Below, piece after piece: positions 28,470 through 37,673 of a DNA stretch of 64,000 bases (position 1 is its first letter; each line of letters starts with the position of its first letter). The stretch spans positions 62,001 through 126,000 of the forward strand of contig NZ_JNJO01000003.1 in assembly GCF_000701685.1 (NCBI RefSeq), written 5' to 3'. The translations under genes were made by a program, and so were the position numbers. The notes beneath the pieces are model-generated. The model searched no databases. It was not told the origin of the DNA and saw nothing but the letters and a program-made list of their open reading frames with translations. The DNA is from Gemella sanguinis ATCC 700632. GTDB taxonomy: Bacteria > Bacillota > Bacilli > Staphylococcales > Gemellaceae.

Positions 28470-28835
28470 CTATTTAAAGGTTATACAAGCAATTAATAAT
28501 AAGATAACTTGAATCGTAATTGCTGGGATAGTCAAACTACTAAAAAAAGGAACGAAAAAAGCACCTAGTAATCCTGATGCAATATAAACAATAAGTGTTA
28601 TAACTATTAGTGGTTGGTTTATAATGCGTTCAAATGAAATAATAATATTTAATATAGTAGAAATTGCTAATGTAACTAGATGTGGAAATAAGAATACCAA
28701 CATCATACCTATTCCATCTCCTACACTACGATCTGAACTAGATGGTGTGGATAAAACAAATAGTGCACCTATATATAGTAAAGTTATACCTAGTGATATT
28801 CTTGTTAAAACTAGAGGTAAAGTGTTGTTTTTCAT
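28470..28835 (-). CDS. Array membrane protein 2: A-type unit
   Basis: 121 residues, four membrane segments, A-type signature: LVLTRISLGITLLYIGALF, loop STPSSSDRSVGDG, FLFPHLVTLAISTILNIIIS, YIASGLLGAFFVP and QVILLLIACITFK. Start ATG has GAGGAG. The 48-bp spacer between it and the preceding B gene is the best match to the fossil spacer inside the fusion gene. Confidence 0.75.
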   Translation of the reverse strand: MKNNTLPLVLTRISLGITLLYIGALFVLSTPSSSDRSVGDGIGMMLVFLFPHLVTLAISTILNIIISFERIINQPLIVITLIVYIASGLLGAFFVPFFSSLTIPAITIQVILLLIACITFK

Positions 28836-28883
28836 TATAAAACTCCTCTCATTTATTTTTTTAATTATACTAACTGTTTTTTT

Positions 28884-29228
28884 CTATTTTTTAAATATTA
28901 AACAAGAAAGTATTAAAAAGGTAGTTTGCGGAATAAATAATATATAAATTATATCGGCTAGATACGAAGGATACATAGAAATTGATATCACCCCAAAACC
29001 AATATATGAAAAAAGTGTTGCCAAAATCCCTGCTAAGGAATTACTTTTTTTATGATTCTTTTCATAAGCAATGATAATATTAAATATAGTTGGGACTATG
29101 TATAAAAAAAAGATAGGCAGTAGAAATAATGTATAACCACAGTAGATAGTTAAAGCGAGAAACCAAATTAATAAAGTTATTGTAAGGGCTGTTCTAGATA
29201 GCTGTAGAGATAGTTTATTCTTTTCCAT
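28884..29228 (-). CDS. Array membrane protein 1: B-type unit, coupled to the response regulator
   Basis: 114 residues, four membrane segments, B-type signature: LQLSRTALTITLLIWFLAL, YIVPTIFNIIIAYEKNHKK, SYIGFGVISISM and LFIPQTTFLILSCLIFKK. The ATG follows the response-regulator stop by one base, with the ribosome binding site inside that gene, so the two are translationally coupled. This ties the membrane-protein array to the two-component system. Confidence 0.75.
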   Translation of the reverse strand: MEKNKLSLQLSRTALTITLLIWFLALTIYCGYTLFLLPIFFLYIVPTIFNIIIAYEKNHKKSNSLAGILATLFSYIGFGVISISMYPSYLADIIYILFIPQTTFLILSCLIFKK

Positions 29229-29229
29229 T

Positions 29230-29829
29230 TTATATCCAGCCTTCTTCAGTTGCCTTTTTTACAGCTTCTGTTCTATTTTTACAATTAAGTTTTGTTAGTA
29301 TATTAGAAATATAATTTCTTATTGTCCCTTCAGATAAATATAGTTCTGAAGAGATTTCTTTATTAGACAAACCTTCTTTAACTTTTACTAATAATATTTT
29401 TTCTTGATTTGATAGGGGATTATGATTAGTAAAAATATTTTCCATAAGTTCTGGTGAATATTCCTTATTCCCTGCTAAAACATTATTTATTGTTTTCATT
29501 AATTCATCGATAGAGCGATCTTTAAGAACATATGCATCAACATTATTTTTAATGGCACGTTCAAAGTAACCAGATCTTTTGAATGTTGTAACTATAATTA
29601 CTTTACAGCTTATACCTTTATTACGGATAAATTCTAGTACATCTAAACCTGTAGCTTCAGGCATTTCTATATCTAGTATAGCTACATCAATACTAGAGTC
29701 CACCAATATATCCATTGCTTCTTTTCCATTTTTAGCTTGTAATACCTCATCGATTGAATCTTCCATAAGAAGTAGTGTAGCCATAGCATCACGTAGCATA
29801 CTTTGATCTTCTGCAATTAATAATCTCAT
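29230..29829 (-). CDS. NarL/LuxR-type response regulator
   Basis: 199 residues. Receiver domain with acidic pair Glu7-Asp8, phospho-acceptor Asp53 in ILDIEMP and the Lys of TTFKRSGY; C-terminal LuxR-type helix-turn-helix ([20 protein letters not shown]). Closest in style to DesR/YvfU-type regulators. The inner ATG is chosen because GGAGG is 5 nt from it; the upstream ATG overlaps the kinase stop. Partner of the adjacent kinase and probable regulator of the exporter and array. Confidence 0.92.
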   Translation of the reverse strand: MRLLIAEDQSMLRDAMATLLLMEDSIDEVLQAKNGKEAMDILVDSSIDVAILDIEMPEATGLDVLEFIRNKGISCKVIIVTTFKRSGYFERAIKNNVDAYVLKDRSIDELMKTINNVLAGNKEYSPELMENIFTNHNPLSNQEKILLVKVKEGLSNKEISSELYLSEGTIRNYISNILTKLNCKNRTEAVKKATEEGWI

Positions 29830-29840
29830 AAATACCTCCA

Positions 29841-30932
29841 TTAGTTGTCTTTACTAATTGTTACTCTAATAATAGTAGGTTCTTTTTTAGAAAGTATTTC
29901 TATTTTTCCTTCTACTACCTTTATTCTTTCCCTAATTGAAGCTAATTCACTTCCTGTTATTACCTCAAATCCACAACCATTATCTTTAGCAGTAATAGTG
30001 TAGTTATTATTACTCTCATCTAATATTATATCACATTTATTAGCTTTACTGTGTTTAATAATATTATTTGTTAATTCCTTTAAAATCATCGTAATAGTCC
30101 ACTCTTGAAGCCCAGTTGGTTTAGTAGCAAAATTGTTATTAAGATTTAGTTGAATATCACTCATTATCATAATATCTTGGATAATTTTAATTTCTTCTTT
30201 AATGGTACGGTGTTTAAGTTTATTAACTATTGCACGTGTATTATCCATTGATTCTTTACTAATTTTACTAATTTCACTAAGTTCTTTTTTTGCTGCTTCT
30301 ATATTATTTTTTTGTAAATATTTCTCTGCAAGCTCAGCCTTAAGTTTTAACATAACAAAAGTATGTCCAATACTATCATGGAGATCTTGACCAATTCTAT
30401 TACGCTCATTTTCAGCTAGTAGGATATTAATATGCTCGTTATATTTAATACGTTCATTTTTTAGCTTGTTTCTTTCGTAACCACGTTTTTGTAGAAAGTA
30501 CGTAATGAGACATAGGAAGTAGAAACAAAACATAATTACTTTATCACCTAAAAATAGTGATGTTAGCGCAATATGAATCATAATTGAATTAATTACTATA
30601 AAGAAACTTATTGATCTATATGTAGTGTAATCATCATGAAATCTCCAAACCAATAGATTACTTAGATAAAAAGAAAATAACATATTCGTTGGATTAATAT
30701 ATAGTGCCATAAATGCAATATAGAAAGCTAAATAAAACCATTCTATAAAAATAATATACTTATTTTCAGTAAATAGAATAGAAATATATGAAACAATCGC
30801 CATTATAGTCAGAGGCAATATATAAATTGGATAACTACCATTAACTATATATACTAGTGGAAAAACAAAAAATACTAGTGATATAAAAAACATATAGTTA
30901 GATTTAATTTTATTTATTAATACTTTATTCAT
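29841..30932 (-). CDS. Membrane histidine kinase, HisKA_3 (NarL partner) type
   Basis: 363 residues. Five or six N-terminal membrane segments (about 12-145) without a large external sensor loop, so the signal is probably in the membrane or from a partner. The dimerisation/phosphorylation helix has DLHDSIGH with His185; the ATPase domain has [12 protein letters not shown] (N box, about 286-297) and DNGCGFEV. Similar in plan to DesK-like kinases. Order ATPase-permease-kinase-regulator matches the known B. subtilis yvfRSTU module. Confidence 0.92.
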   Translation of the reverse strand: MNKVLINKIKSNYMFFISLVFFVFPLVYIVNGSYPIYILPLTIMAIVSYISILFTENKYIIFIEWFYLAFYIAFMALYINPTNMLFSFYLSNLLVWRFHDDYTTYRSISFFIVINSIMIHIALTSLFLGDKVIMFCFYFLCLITYFLQKRGYERNKLKNERIKYNEHINILLAENERNRIGQDLHDSIGHTFVMLKLKAELAEKYLQKNNIEAAKKELSEISKISKESMDNTRAIVNKLKHRTIKEEIKIIQDIMIMSDIQLNLNNNFATKPTGLQEWTITMILKELTNNIIKHSKANKCDIILDESNNNYTITAKDNGCGFEVITGSELASIRERIKVVEGKIEILSKKEPTIIRVTISKDN

Positions 30933-30972
30933 GTTCGTCTCCTTTATTTAAAGGTATATTTTATATGATATC

Positions 30973-31015
30973 ACAAAACTAAAGGTGTGTGAATAATGTA
31001 ATCACACACCCTTAG
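30973..31015 (-). terminator. Internal terminator between the exporter and two-component genes
   Basis: Minus strand: 14-bp stem CTAAGGGTGTGTGA / TCACACACCTTTAG (one G-T pair) followed by TTTTGT, two bases after the permease stop. It probably reduces read-through into the kinase gene. A TATAAA-type -10 follows near 30965, so the kinase, regulator and array may also have their own promoter. Confidence 0.75.
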
Positions 31016-31016
31016 C

Positions 31017-31757
31017 TTATTTAGTTTCTGTTTTACGTTTAATTACTAAAGTAAGGATAATAAATCCAAAACTATAAGCAAGTAAAACTCCAAATGAAGA
31101 GAAAGAGAAAACTCCATCTTTAAGATATTTATTTACAAATTCTAATAGGTTATATGTTGGAGTTACTTTAGAAATATTTTGTAACCATTCTGGGAATAGG
31201 TAAGTTGGCCACCATAATCCACCTAACATAGCTAATCCTAAATATAAAATATTTGCTAATAAACTTAATTTTTCTACTGATTGAATTAGACTTAATAATA
31301 GTCCCATTCCTAAGAAAGTAATACTACCAAGAACCATTAATACTCCTGCCATAATCCATTCACGTGCACTCATATTAACATCTCTTAGAAAATGTCCAAC
31401 GATGAATACTACAACAACAGATACTATAAAAGTGAAAATAATACGAATAAAACGTGCTATATAGTATTCAGATAACTTAATAGGTGAATTGTTAATTAAG
31501 TGTAGATAGTTATTATTTTCATCTTCTCTAATAGAAACAGGTAGAGAGAAGAATGCAAAGCTTATGCTACTGAATGCAGTCATTGAAATTAGCATATCTT
31601 TAATAACTTTAGTTTGAACAGCAGGATCATCAAATTGTTGCATTCCTGAAAATAATACAAAGAAGATTACTGGGAAACCTAATCCCATAATAAAGTTTGA
31701 TAAATTTCTTTTAGTAAAAATAAATTCCATTTTTAAAAGTGTGCCTATATTGCTCAT
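31017..31757 (-). CDS. ABC-2-type exporter permease
   Basis: 246 residues with six membrane segments and the ABC-2 family signature near residue 165-185 (SVEKLSLLANILYLGLAMLG) followed by WWPTYLFPEWLQ. Pairs with the ATPase 12 bp upstream. Such exporters next to NarL-type two-component systems usually handle peptides, lipids or drugs; the substrate here is unknown. Confidence 0.9.
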   Translation of the reverse strand: MSNIGTLLKMEFIFTKRNLSNFIMGLGFPVIFFVLFSGMQQFDDPAVQTKVIKDMLISMTAFSSISFAFFSLPVSIREDENNNYLHLINNSPIKLSEYYIARFIRIIFTFIVSVVVVFIVGHFLRDVNMSAREWIMAGVLMVLGSITFLGMGLLLSLIQSVEKLSLLANILYLGLAMLGGLWWPTYLFPEWLQNISKVTPTYNLLEFVNKYLKDGVFSFSSFGVLLAYSFGFIILTLVIKRKTETK

Positions 31758-31769
31758 TGCCTTGTCTCC

Positions 31770-32657
31770 TTATTGTTCTTTAGTAGTATTAAATATACTA
31801 TCAAGTAGTGTTCTGTTTTGAATTTCTAAATCATTTAAAGTACATCCTGATTTTTGTAAAGTATTCCAAATTAAATCAGTTTTTTTAGTTAAGAAGTTGA
31901 AACTATCTCGTTTTATTTCTAAGTTGTAAATTTCTGGATTGTTTTCAATAACTTCTAAGTATTTAATAGGTAAAGTGAAGAATTTCTCTACTTCTTCAGC
32001 TCTCATAGCGTGTGGAGTAGTATCACGAATTAGTTCCCCTTTATTAAGAACTAATATTCTATCTGCAGTATGTTCTACTTCTTCAATATAGTGAGAAGAG
32101 TAGATAATAGTTAAGCCGTCATTTTTTAATGTATTTACTATTTCCCAAAATCTAATACGTGTTGAAGTGTCCATTCCAGCAGTTGGTTCATCTAAAAATA
32201 GAATACTTGGTTTTCCTATTAATGAAAGTACGAAAGAAAGAAGTCTTCTTTGACCTCCTGAAAGTTTAGAGGCAAAAGTTTCTTTTAGTTTGCTATCAAA
32301 TCTTAATAAGTTGTCAATTTCTTCATCAGATAAATGATCTTTATATAGTTTTTTCACAAAATCAATTAATTCTTTAACTTTAAGTTTTTGAGGAACAACA
32401 TTTTCTTGTGGAAGAACATTAACTGATTTTTTTAATTTATTATTTGTTGGTTGTAAATTATTTATTTTAATACTTCCTGAATCTATAAATTTATTACCTA
32501 AAAGGCAATTCATTAATGTTGTTTTACCAGCTCCATTTGGTCCTATAAGAGCTACGCAATCCCCTTCGAAAATATCGAATGAAATGTTATTTAAAATTCT
32601 TTTTTTATTTATTTGTTTATTAATATTTTTAATTTCTATAACTTTTTTTGTTTCCAT
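31770..32657 (-). CDS. ABC exporter ATP-binding protein
   Basis: 295 residues. Walker A GPNGAGKTT (about 42-50), Q-loop LPQENVVPQ, signature KLSGGQRRLLSF, Walker B SILFLDEPTAGMD, H-loop YSSHYIEEVEHTADR, then a C-terminal extension of about 80 residues. The ATG is preferred over a GTG three codons earlier because that GTG is part of the ribosome binding site GAGGTG. First gene of the exporter, two-component and array cluster. Confidence 0.93.
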   Translation of the reverse strand: METKKVIEIKNINKQINKKRILNNISFDIFEGDCVALIGPNGAGKTTLMNCLLGNKFIDSGSIKINNLQPTNNKLKKSVNVLPQENVVPQKLKVKELIDFVKKLYKDHLSDEEIDNLLRFDSKLKETFASKLSGGQRRLLSFVLSLIGKPSILFLDEPTAGMDTSTRIRFWEIVNTLKNDGLTIIYSSHYIEEVEHTADRILVLNKGELIRDTTPHAMRAEEVEKFFTLPIKYLEVIENNPEIYNLEIKRDSFNFLTKKTDLIWNTLQKSGCTLNDLEIQNRTLLDSIFNTTKEQ

Positions 32658-32684
32658 TTTTGTCACCTCTTGTTTGATGATTTA

Positions 32685-32758
32685 ATTATAGCAAAGTAAA
32701 AAATATAATTTCAGTAGAACTTGTCATTACACAATATGACAAATGTCACATTGTCATA
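32685..32758 (-). promoter_or_regulatory. Promoter and upstream TGACA repeats of the exporter operon
   Basis: Minus strand -10 TATAAT (32690-32685) with a weak -35. Upstream (32758-32721) TGACA occurs three times in direct and once in inverted orientation, including an 8-bp inverted repeat TATGACAA / TTGTCATA with 8-nt spacer. The distance from the -10 (30-70 bp) suits an activator such as the operon's own NarL-type regulator (inference). Confidence 0.55.
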
Positions 32759-32762
32759 AAAT

Positions 32763-32791
32763 AAAAAAACTCCAAGGTATGCTTGGAGTTT
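32763..32791 (-). terminator. Terminator of the epimerase gene
   Basis: Perfect 10-bp stem AAACTCCAAG / CTTGGAGTTT with a T tail when read on the minus strand. Confidence 0.88.
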
Positions 32792-32798
32792 AAAACTA

Positions 32799-33398
32799 TT
32801 ATTTAATTTCTTCTATATCTAAATATTTAACGGTAGGATTATTTGTAATGGTATTAATAACATTAGTTACGACTTTACTTACTGGAAGTGGGTAAACATT
32901 TTTAAAGAAGCTAATTCCTAATGTAGCGAATAGTTTAATTGGTATTACATTAAAGTAAGATGATAACCTGTTTGTTCCATACATAAGTCCAGGACGAACT
33001 ATTAAGTAATCTATATTAGATTGCTCGATTATTTGTTCAGCGTTCTTTTTACTATTATAATAATCAGCAAAACCACCTTTTGCGGAGAAGTATACTAGTT
33101 TTTTTATATTATACTTAGAACATAGTTGTAAAGATTTAGCTACACTTTCTGTATTAAGCTTTTTGTAAAGTTGTTTATTCTTTATTGTTCCAACTAAATG
33201 AATCGCGACATCGAATTTTTCTTCTATATATATGTCATCTATTGAAAAAATATCTCCTTGTATCCAAGAAATACTTTTGAACTCTGCTTCGTTAATTTTA
33301 TTTCTAGAAAGATAACTAATATTTATATTTCTATTAACGGCTAGTCTAATAAATTCTTTCCCAACAAAGCCATTACCACCAATTAGTAAGATATTCAT
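32799..33398 (-). CDS. NAD(P)-dependent epimerase/dehydratase-like protein
   Basis: About 199 residues, an atypical short SDR with Rossmann motif LLIGGNGFVGKEF at the N-terminus, HLVGTIKNKQLY in the NADH-binding region and YFSAKGGFADYYNSKKNAE, which holds the Tyr-x3-Lys active pair. Similar proteins are NAD(P)H-binding quinone reductase subunit or sugar epimerase relatives. Substrate unknown. The ATG is preferred over a GTG two codons upstream that lies in the Shine-Dalgarno. Confidence 0.75.
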   Translation of the reverse strand: MNILLIGGNGFVGKEFIRLAVNRNINISYLSRNKINEAEFKSISWIQGDIFSIDDIYIEEKFDVAIHLVGTIKNKQLYKKLNTESVAKSLQLCSKYNIKKLVYFSAKGGFADYYNSKKNAEQIIEQSNIDYLIVRPGLMYGTNRLSSYFNVIPIKLFATLGISFFKNVYPLPVSKVVTNVINTITNNPTVKYLDIEEIK

Positions 33399-33500
33399 AC
33401 ACACCTCAAAAATTTAATTATATTTGAACTTTATTTGTTAAAATATACTATCATGCTTATTTATAAAAGTAAAATTATTTATTCTTAAAATAAAAAGTGA

Positions 33501-33506
33501 TATAAT
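33501..33506 (+). promoter_or_regulatory. Extended -10 for the patatin-msrB operon
   Basis: TGATATAAT about 32 nt before the ATG; the -35 is weak. Confidence 0.45.
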
Positions 33507-33537
33507 AAAAACAATTTATAATGGTAGGAGGAATTTT

Positions 33538-34380
33538 ATGAGAGTAGGATTAGTTTTAGAAGGTGGAGCGATGAGAGGGATGTTCACCGCCGGGGTACTA
33601 GATGTATTTATGGAAAATAATATTAAAGTTACGGACATAGTTGGTGTCTCAGCAGGAACTCTTTTTGGGATTAACTATGTTTCAAAACAACCTAAGCGTG
33701 CTCTTCGATATAACTTAAGATATATTAATGACAATAGATATATGAGTATAAAAAGTTTAATGAGAACAGGAAACCTTATAAATAAAGATTTTACTTATTA
33801 TAAACTTCCATTTCAGTTAGATGTATTTGATAATAAGACTTTTAAACAATCAGATATAAACTTTTTTGCGACAGTTACTAATATAGAAACAGGGGAAGCA
33901 GAGTATATCAAAATAGAAGATGCTTTTAAACAAATGGAAACATTAAGAGCGACATCGGCGCTGCCATTTATATCTGAAATAATCGAAATTAATGGTAAAA
34001 AGTATCTAGATGGTGGTATAGCAAACAGTATACCAGTAGATTATTTTGAAAAACAAAATTATGATAAAATTATAGTAATTTTGACAAGACCTATAGATTA
34101 TAGAAAGAAAAAAACAACAGGTGTTCAATTTAAAGTAGCCTATGGTAAATATCCAAAGCTTATTGAAAAGTTAGAGAACAGATATCAAGATTATAATGAT
34201 ACTGTTGAAAGAATAGTGGAATTGGAAAAACAAGGTAAGGTTCTAGTAATTAGACCAGATGAAGAAATAACAATAAAACGACTAGAAAAAGATACTGACA
34301 AATTACAACATGTTTATGATTTAGGTATAAAGAATGGTAAAGAGTCGATAGAAAGAGTTAAAAATTATTTAGCAGAGTAA
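33538..34380 (+). CDS. Patatin-like phospholipase
   Basis: 280-residue serine acyl hydrolase. Oxyanion loop EGGAMRGMFTAGV, nucleophile elbow GVSAG with Ser38 and the catalytic Asp158 in YLDGGIANS give the full Ser-Asp dyad. No signal peptide, so it acts inside the cell, probably on membrane phospholipid or lysophospholipid. Start has TAGGAGGA. Co-transcribed with msrB 15 bp downstream. Confidence 0.92.
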   Translation: MRVGLVLEGGAMRGMFTAGVLDVFMENNIKVTDIVGVSAGTLFGINYVSKQPKRALRYNLRYINDNRYMSIKSLMRTGNLINKDFTYYKLPFQLDVFDNKTFKQSDINFFATVTNIETGEAEYIKIEDAFKQMETLRATSALPFISEIIEINGKKYLDGGIANSIPVDYFEKQNYDKIIVILTRPIDYRKKKTTGVQFKVAYGKYPKLIEKLENRYQDYNDTVERIVELEKQGKVLVIRPDEEITIKRLEKDTDKLQHVYDLGIKNGKESIERVKNYLAE

Positions 34381-34395
34381 TAAGGAGAATAAGTT

Positions 34396-34863
34396 ATGGA
34401 TTCTAATAAAATTAATAAAGACTTATATAAAAGAAAAGATGTTGAAACATTAAAGAAAGAATTATCTCCAATAGAATATGCTGTAACAATGGAAGATGTG
34501 ACAGAAAGTCCATATACTGGAAAATACTGGAATAGTTTTGAAGAAGGTATATATGTAGATATTACTTCTGGAGAACCTTTATTTTCTTCGAAAGATAAGT
34601 TTAATTCTAGTTGTGGTTGGCCAAGTTTTTCTAAGCCAATAGAAAAAGATGTAACAAAATATTATAAAGATACTTCTCATCTTATGGAAAGAATTGAAGT
34701 AAGAAGTAGAGTGGGTGACGCTCACCTTGGTCATGTCTTTGAAGATGGCCCATTAGAATTAGGTGGTTTAAGATACTGTATAAATAGTGCAGCCTTAAAA
34801 TTTATTAAAAAAGAAGATCTAGAAAAAGAAGGATATGGATATTTATTAAGTATTTTTGAATAA
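34396..34863 (+). CDS. msrB: Peptide-methionine (R)-S-oxide reductase MsrB
   Basis: 155 residues. Repairs methionine R-sulfoxide in proteins. Catalytic Cys128 in LRYCINSA, and family motifs [16 protein letters not shown] and [13 protein letters not shown]. The paired CxxC zinc sites of zinc-type MsrB are absent, so it belongs to the zinc-free group. Not fused to MsrA; no msrA is in the window. Confidence 0.95.
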   Translation: MDSNKINKDLYKRKDVETLKKELSPIEYAVTMEDVTESPYTGKYWNSFEEGIYVDITSGEPLFSSKDKFNSSCGWPSFSKPIEKDVTKYYKDTSHLMERIEVRSRVGDAHLGHVFEDGPLELGGLRYCINSAALKFIKKEDLEKEGYGYLLSIFE

Positions 34864-34869
34864 ATAATA

Positions 34870-34917
34870 AAAACGGTTTCTAAATGAAAAGCATTATCAA
34901 TTAGAACCGTTTTTTTT
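34870..34917 (+). terminator. Terminator after msrB
   Basis: Stem AAAACGGTTTCTAA / TTAGAACCGTTTT with one bulged T and eight following T. Confidence 0.88.
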
Positions 34918-35293
34918 CTTTTTTTGGTAATAAAAATCTCTAAAAATAAGAGTGATTTTTCATGTGTTGTAGTAACAGTATAATAACAGTTTCTAAAAAA
35001 CAATTAAAACACCTTTAAAAAACAAAAGTCCAAAGAAGACGTTTTCTTTAGAGTTTCATTAAGATTTCATCAGAATTTCAAAGATTATTATTAATATTTT
35101 ACTATATTTAAGTGGAAAATTTCAAAAAATAATGAGCTGTACTAGTACTTGAGTTCACAAAATGTACACATTTAGAACCGAAATCATATTGTCTTATAAA
35201 AGAGCTTATTGTAAACTAAAGGTGTAACAAATAGTTTAATTATTAAATTTATTTATCACAATATAATTATAAATTTTAAGGAGTGACATATAT
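34918..35293 (+). promoter_or_regulatory. Long upstream region of pflB
   Basis: No gene is seen here. A weak second hairpin (AAAAATC / GATTTTT, 34931-34960) follows the msrB terminator. A -10 TATAAT lies at 35262-35267, directly preceded by TTTATCACAA, which is only half of a Rex-type site. AAGGAG precedes the pflB start. The length suggests regulation by oxygen or redox state, but no complete known operator was found. Confidence 0.4.
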
Positions 35294-37534
35294 ATGACAA
35301 CAGTTGCAGAAAAAAAAGCATTCGTTGGTGGTAAATGGCAAACAGAAGTAGATTTAGTAGATTTTATCAAATCTAACTATACAGAATATAGAGGAGATTC
35401 TTCATTCTTAGAAGGTCCTACAGAAGCTACTAAAATTTTAGTAGAAAAATTCAATGATTTAATGCGTCAAGAACGTTTAGCTGGTGGAACACTAGACATG
35501 GATACTAGCATCCCATCTACTATTCTTTCACACGGACCAGGATACATTGAAAAAGATTTAGAACAAGTTGTAGGTTTACAAACTGATAAACCTCTTAAAC
35601 GTGCTTTAATGACTTTCGGTGGAATTAACATGGCTGTAAACAGCTGTAAAGCATACGGATATGAAGTAGATGAAGAAGTTATTAAAATCTTCACTGACTA
35701 CCGTAAAACTCACAACCAAGGTGTATTCGATGCATATACTCCAGAAATGCGTTTAGTAAGAAAATCTGGTGTTATCACTGGACTTCCAGATGCATACGGA
35801 CGTGGACGTATCATTGGTGACTACCGTCGTGTAGCATTATACGGGGTAGACCAACTTATCGCTTGGAAAAAAGAAGATTTAGCTAAAATCGGAGCTGACG
35901 GAGTTATGACTGAACACGTTATTCGTGACCGTGAAGAAGTTAACGAACAAATCCGTGCTTTAGGTGAATTAAAAGAATTAGCTAAAATCTATGGATTCGA
36001 TATTTCTGAACCAGCTACTAACGCTAAAGAAGCAGTTCAATGGTTATACTTTGGATACTTAGCAGCTATCAAACAACAAAACGGTGCTGCGATGTCTATC
36101 GGTAACATTGCTACATTCTTAGATATTTATATCGAAAGAGATTTACAAGATGGAACAATTAATGAATCTCAAGCTCAAGAATTAATTGACCACTTAGTAT
36201 TAAAATTACGTTGCGTTAAATTCGCTCGTACTCCAGAATACAACCAATTATTCTCAGGAGACCCAATTTGGGCTACATTAATCGTTGGTGAAATGTTAGA
36301 TGCAGAAAGATCATTAGTTACAAAAACTGACTTCCGTTTCATCCACACATTAGACAACATGGGTAACTCTCCAGAGCCAAACTTAACAATCCTTTGGTCT
36401 TCTAAATTACCAACTGGATTCAAAGAATTCTGTGCTGAGTCTTCAATCAACCACAGTGCTATCCAATACGAAAGTGATGAATTATTAGCAGACTTCTTAG
36501 GAACTTGTGACAAATCTATCGCTTGTTGTGTAAGTGGTATGACTACTGGTAAAGATATGCAATTCTTCGGAGCTCGTGCTAACTTAGCTAAAGCTTTACT
36601 ATACACAATCAACGGTGGACGCGATGAATTATCAGGTGTTCAAGTTGGACCAAAAACTGAGCCAATCCGTGGCGTATTAAACTACGATGAAGTATGGGCT
36701 AAATTCGATGTATTCATGGAATGGTTATGTAAACTATACATCAATACATTAAACGTAATCCACTACATGCACGATAAATACTCTTACGAAAGCTTAGAAA
36801 TGGCATTACATGACACTAAAGTAAGAAGATTCATGGCAACAGGTATCGCTGGATTCTCAGTAGCAGTAGACAGTTTATCAGCTATTAAATATGCTAAAGT
36901 TACACCAATCGAAGACGAAACTGGATTAGCAGTTGACTACAAAATTGAAGGTGAATTCCCAACATTTGGTAACAACGATGACCGCGCAGACGAAATCGCT
37001 GTTGAGTTATTAAAAGTGTTCATGACTAAACTTAAAAAACATGAAACTTACCGTGCAGATGAAACTACAACTTCTATCTTAACTATTACTTCTAACGTAG
37101 TATACGGTAAGAAAACTGGTAACACTCCAGACGGACGTCGTGCAGGAGAACCATTCTCTCCAGGTGCTAACCCAATGAACGGACGTGACCAAAGCGGAGC
37201 ATTAGCTTGCTTAAGCTCAGTAGCTAAATTACCATACGAATACAGCCGTGATGGAATCAGCTTAACTGCAGCATTCACACCAAGCTCATTAGGTAAAACT
37301 AAACAAGACCAAATCAAAAACTTAACAGCAATGATGGATGGATACTTCAAACAAGGTGGATACCACTTAAATACTAACGTATTTAACAAAGAAACTTTAC
37401 TTAAAGTTATCGAATCTCCAGAAGATTATCCAAACTTCACAATTCGTGTATCAGGATACGCAGTACGTCTAATCAGTTTAACTCCAGAACAACAACGTGA
37501 CGTATTAAGCCGTACAATGCACCAATTCATGTAA
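35294..37534 (+). CDS. pflB: Formate acetyltransferase (pyruvate formate-lyase)
   Basis: 746-residue glycyl-radical enzyme converting pyruvate and CoA to acetyl-CoA and formate during anaerobic growth. The active-site pair Cys411-Cys412 is in IACCVSGM and the radical Gly721 in RVSGYAVRL near the C-terminus. Full length. Codon use is visibly different from its neighbours (TTC, AAC, GAC and CGT preferred), the usual sign of very high expression. Activated by PflA encoded downstream. Confidence 0.98.
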   Translation: MTTVAEKKAFVGGKWQTEVDLVDFIKSNYTEYRGDSSFLEGPTEATKILVEKFNDLMRQERLAGGTLDMDTSIPSTILSHGPGYIEKDLEQVVGLQTDKPLKRALMTFGGINMAVNSCKAYGYEVDEEVIKIFTDYRKTHNQGVFDAYTPEMRLVRKSGVITGLPDAYGRGRIIGDYRRVALYGVDQLIAWKKEDLAKIGADGVMTEHVIRDREEVNEQIRALGELKELAKIYGFDISEPATNAKEAVQWLYFGYLAAIKQQNGAAMSIGNIATFLDIYIERDLQDGTINESQAQELIDHLVLKLRCVKFARTPEYNQLFSGDPIWATLIVGEMLDAERSLVTKTDFRFIHTLDNMGNSPEPNLTILWSSKLPTGFKEFCAESSINHSAIQYESDELLADFLGTCDKSIACCVSGMTTGKDMQFFGARANLAKALLYTINGGRDELSGVQVGPKTEPIRGVLNYDEVWAKFDVFMEWLCKLYINTLNVIHYMHDKYSYESLEMALHDTKVRRFMATGIAGFSVAVDSLSAIKYAKVTPIEDETGLAVDYKIEGEFPTFGNNDDRADEIAVELLKVFMTKLKKHETYRADETTTSILTITSNVVYGKKTGNTPDGRRAGEPFSPGANPMNGRDQSGALACLSSVAKLPYEYSRDGISLTAAFTPSSLGKTKQDQIKNLTAMMDGYFKQGGYHLNTNVFNKETLLKVIESPEDYPNFTIRVSGYAVRLISLTPEQQRDVLSRTMHQFM

Positions 37535-37561
37535 TATAATAATTAAACAAAAAAAAAAGGA

Positions 37562-37586
37562 GGGGGCTCTTAGCCCCCACTTTTTT
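37562..37586 (+). terminator. Terminator after pflB
   Basis: GGGGGCT / AGCCCCC, 3-nt loop, then AC and six T. The most GC-rich stem in the window. Confidence 0.92.
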
Positions 37587-37608
37587 ATTGTAATATGTTG
37601 TAAAAGTA

Positions 37609-37638
37609 TTTACACAAAGTTGTAGAATACGTTATAAT
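37609..37638 (+). promoter_or_regulatory. pflA promoter
   Basis: TTTACA, 18-bp spacer, TATAAT. pflA is therefore transcribed separately from pflB. Confidence 0.7.
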
Positions 37639-37673
37639 AAGTATATAGAAAACAGTAAAGGAGGGGGCAAATT

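Noticed and set aside
28405-28470. Longer N-terminus for array protein 3
   Set aside because: The frame extends upstream, but AGGAGG is inside it and the shorter N-terminus matches the other B unit.
35141-35270. Rex or CcpA operator upstream of pflB
   Set aside because: Only half-sites (TCACAA) and poor cre-like matches were found; no full palindrome.
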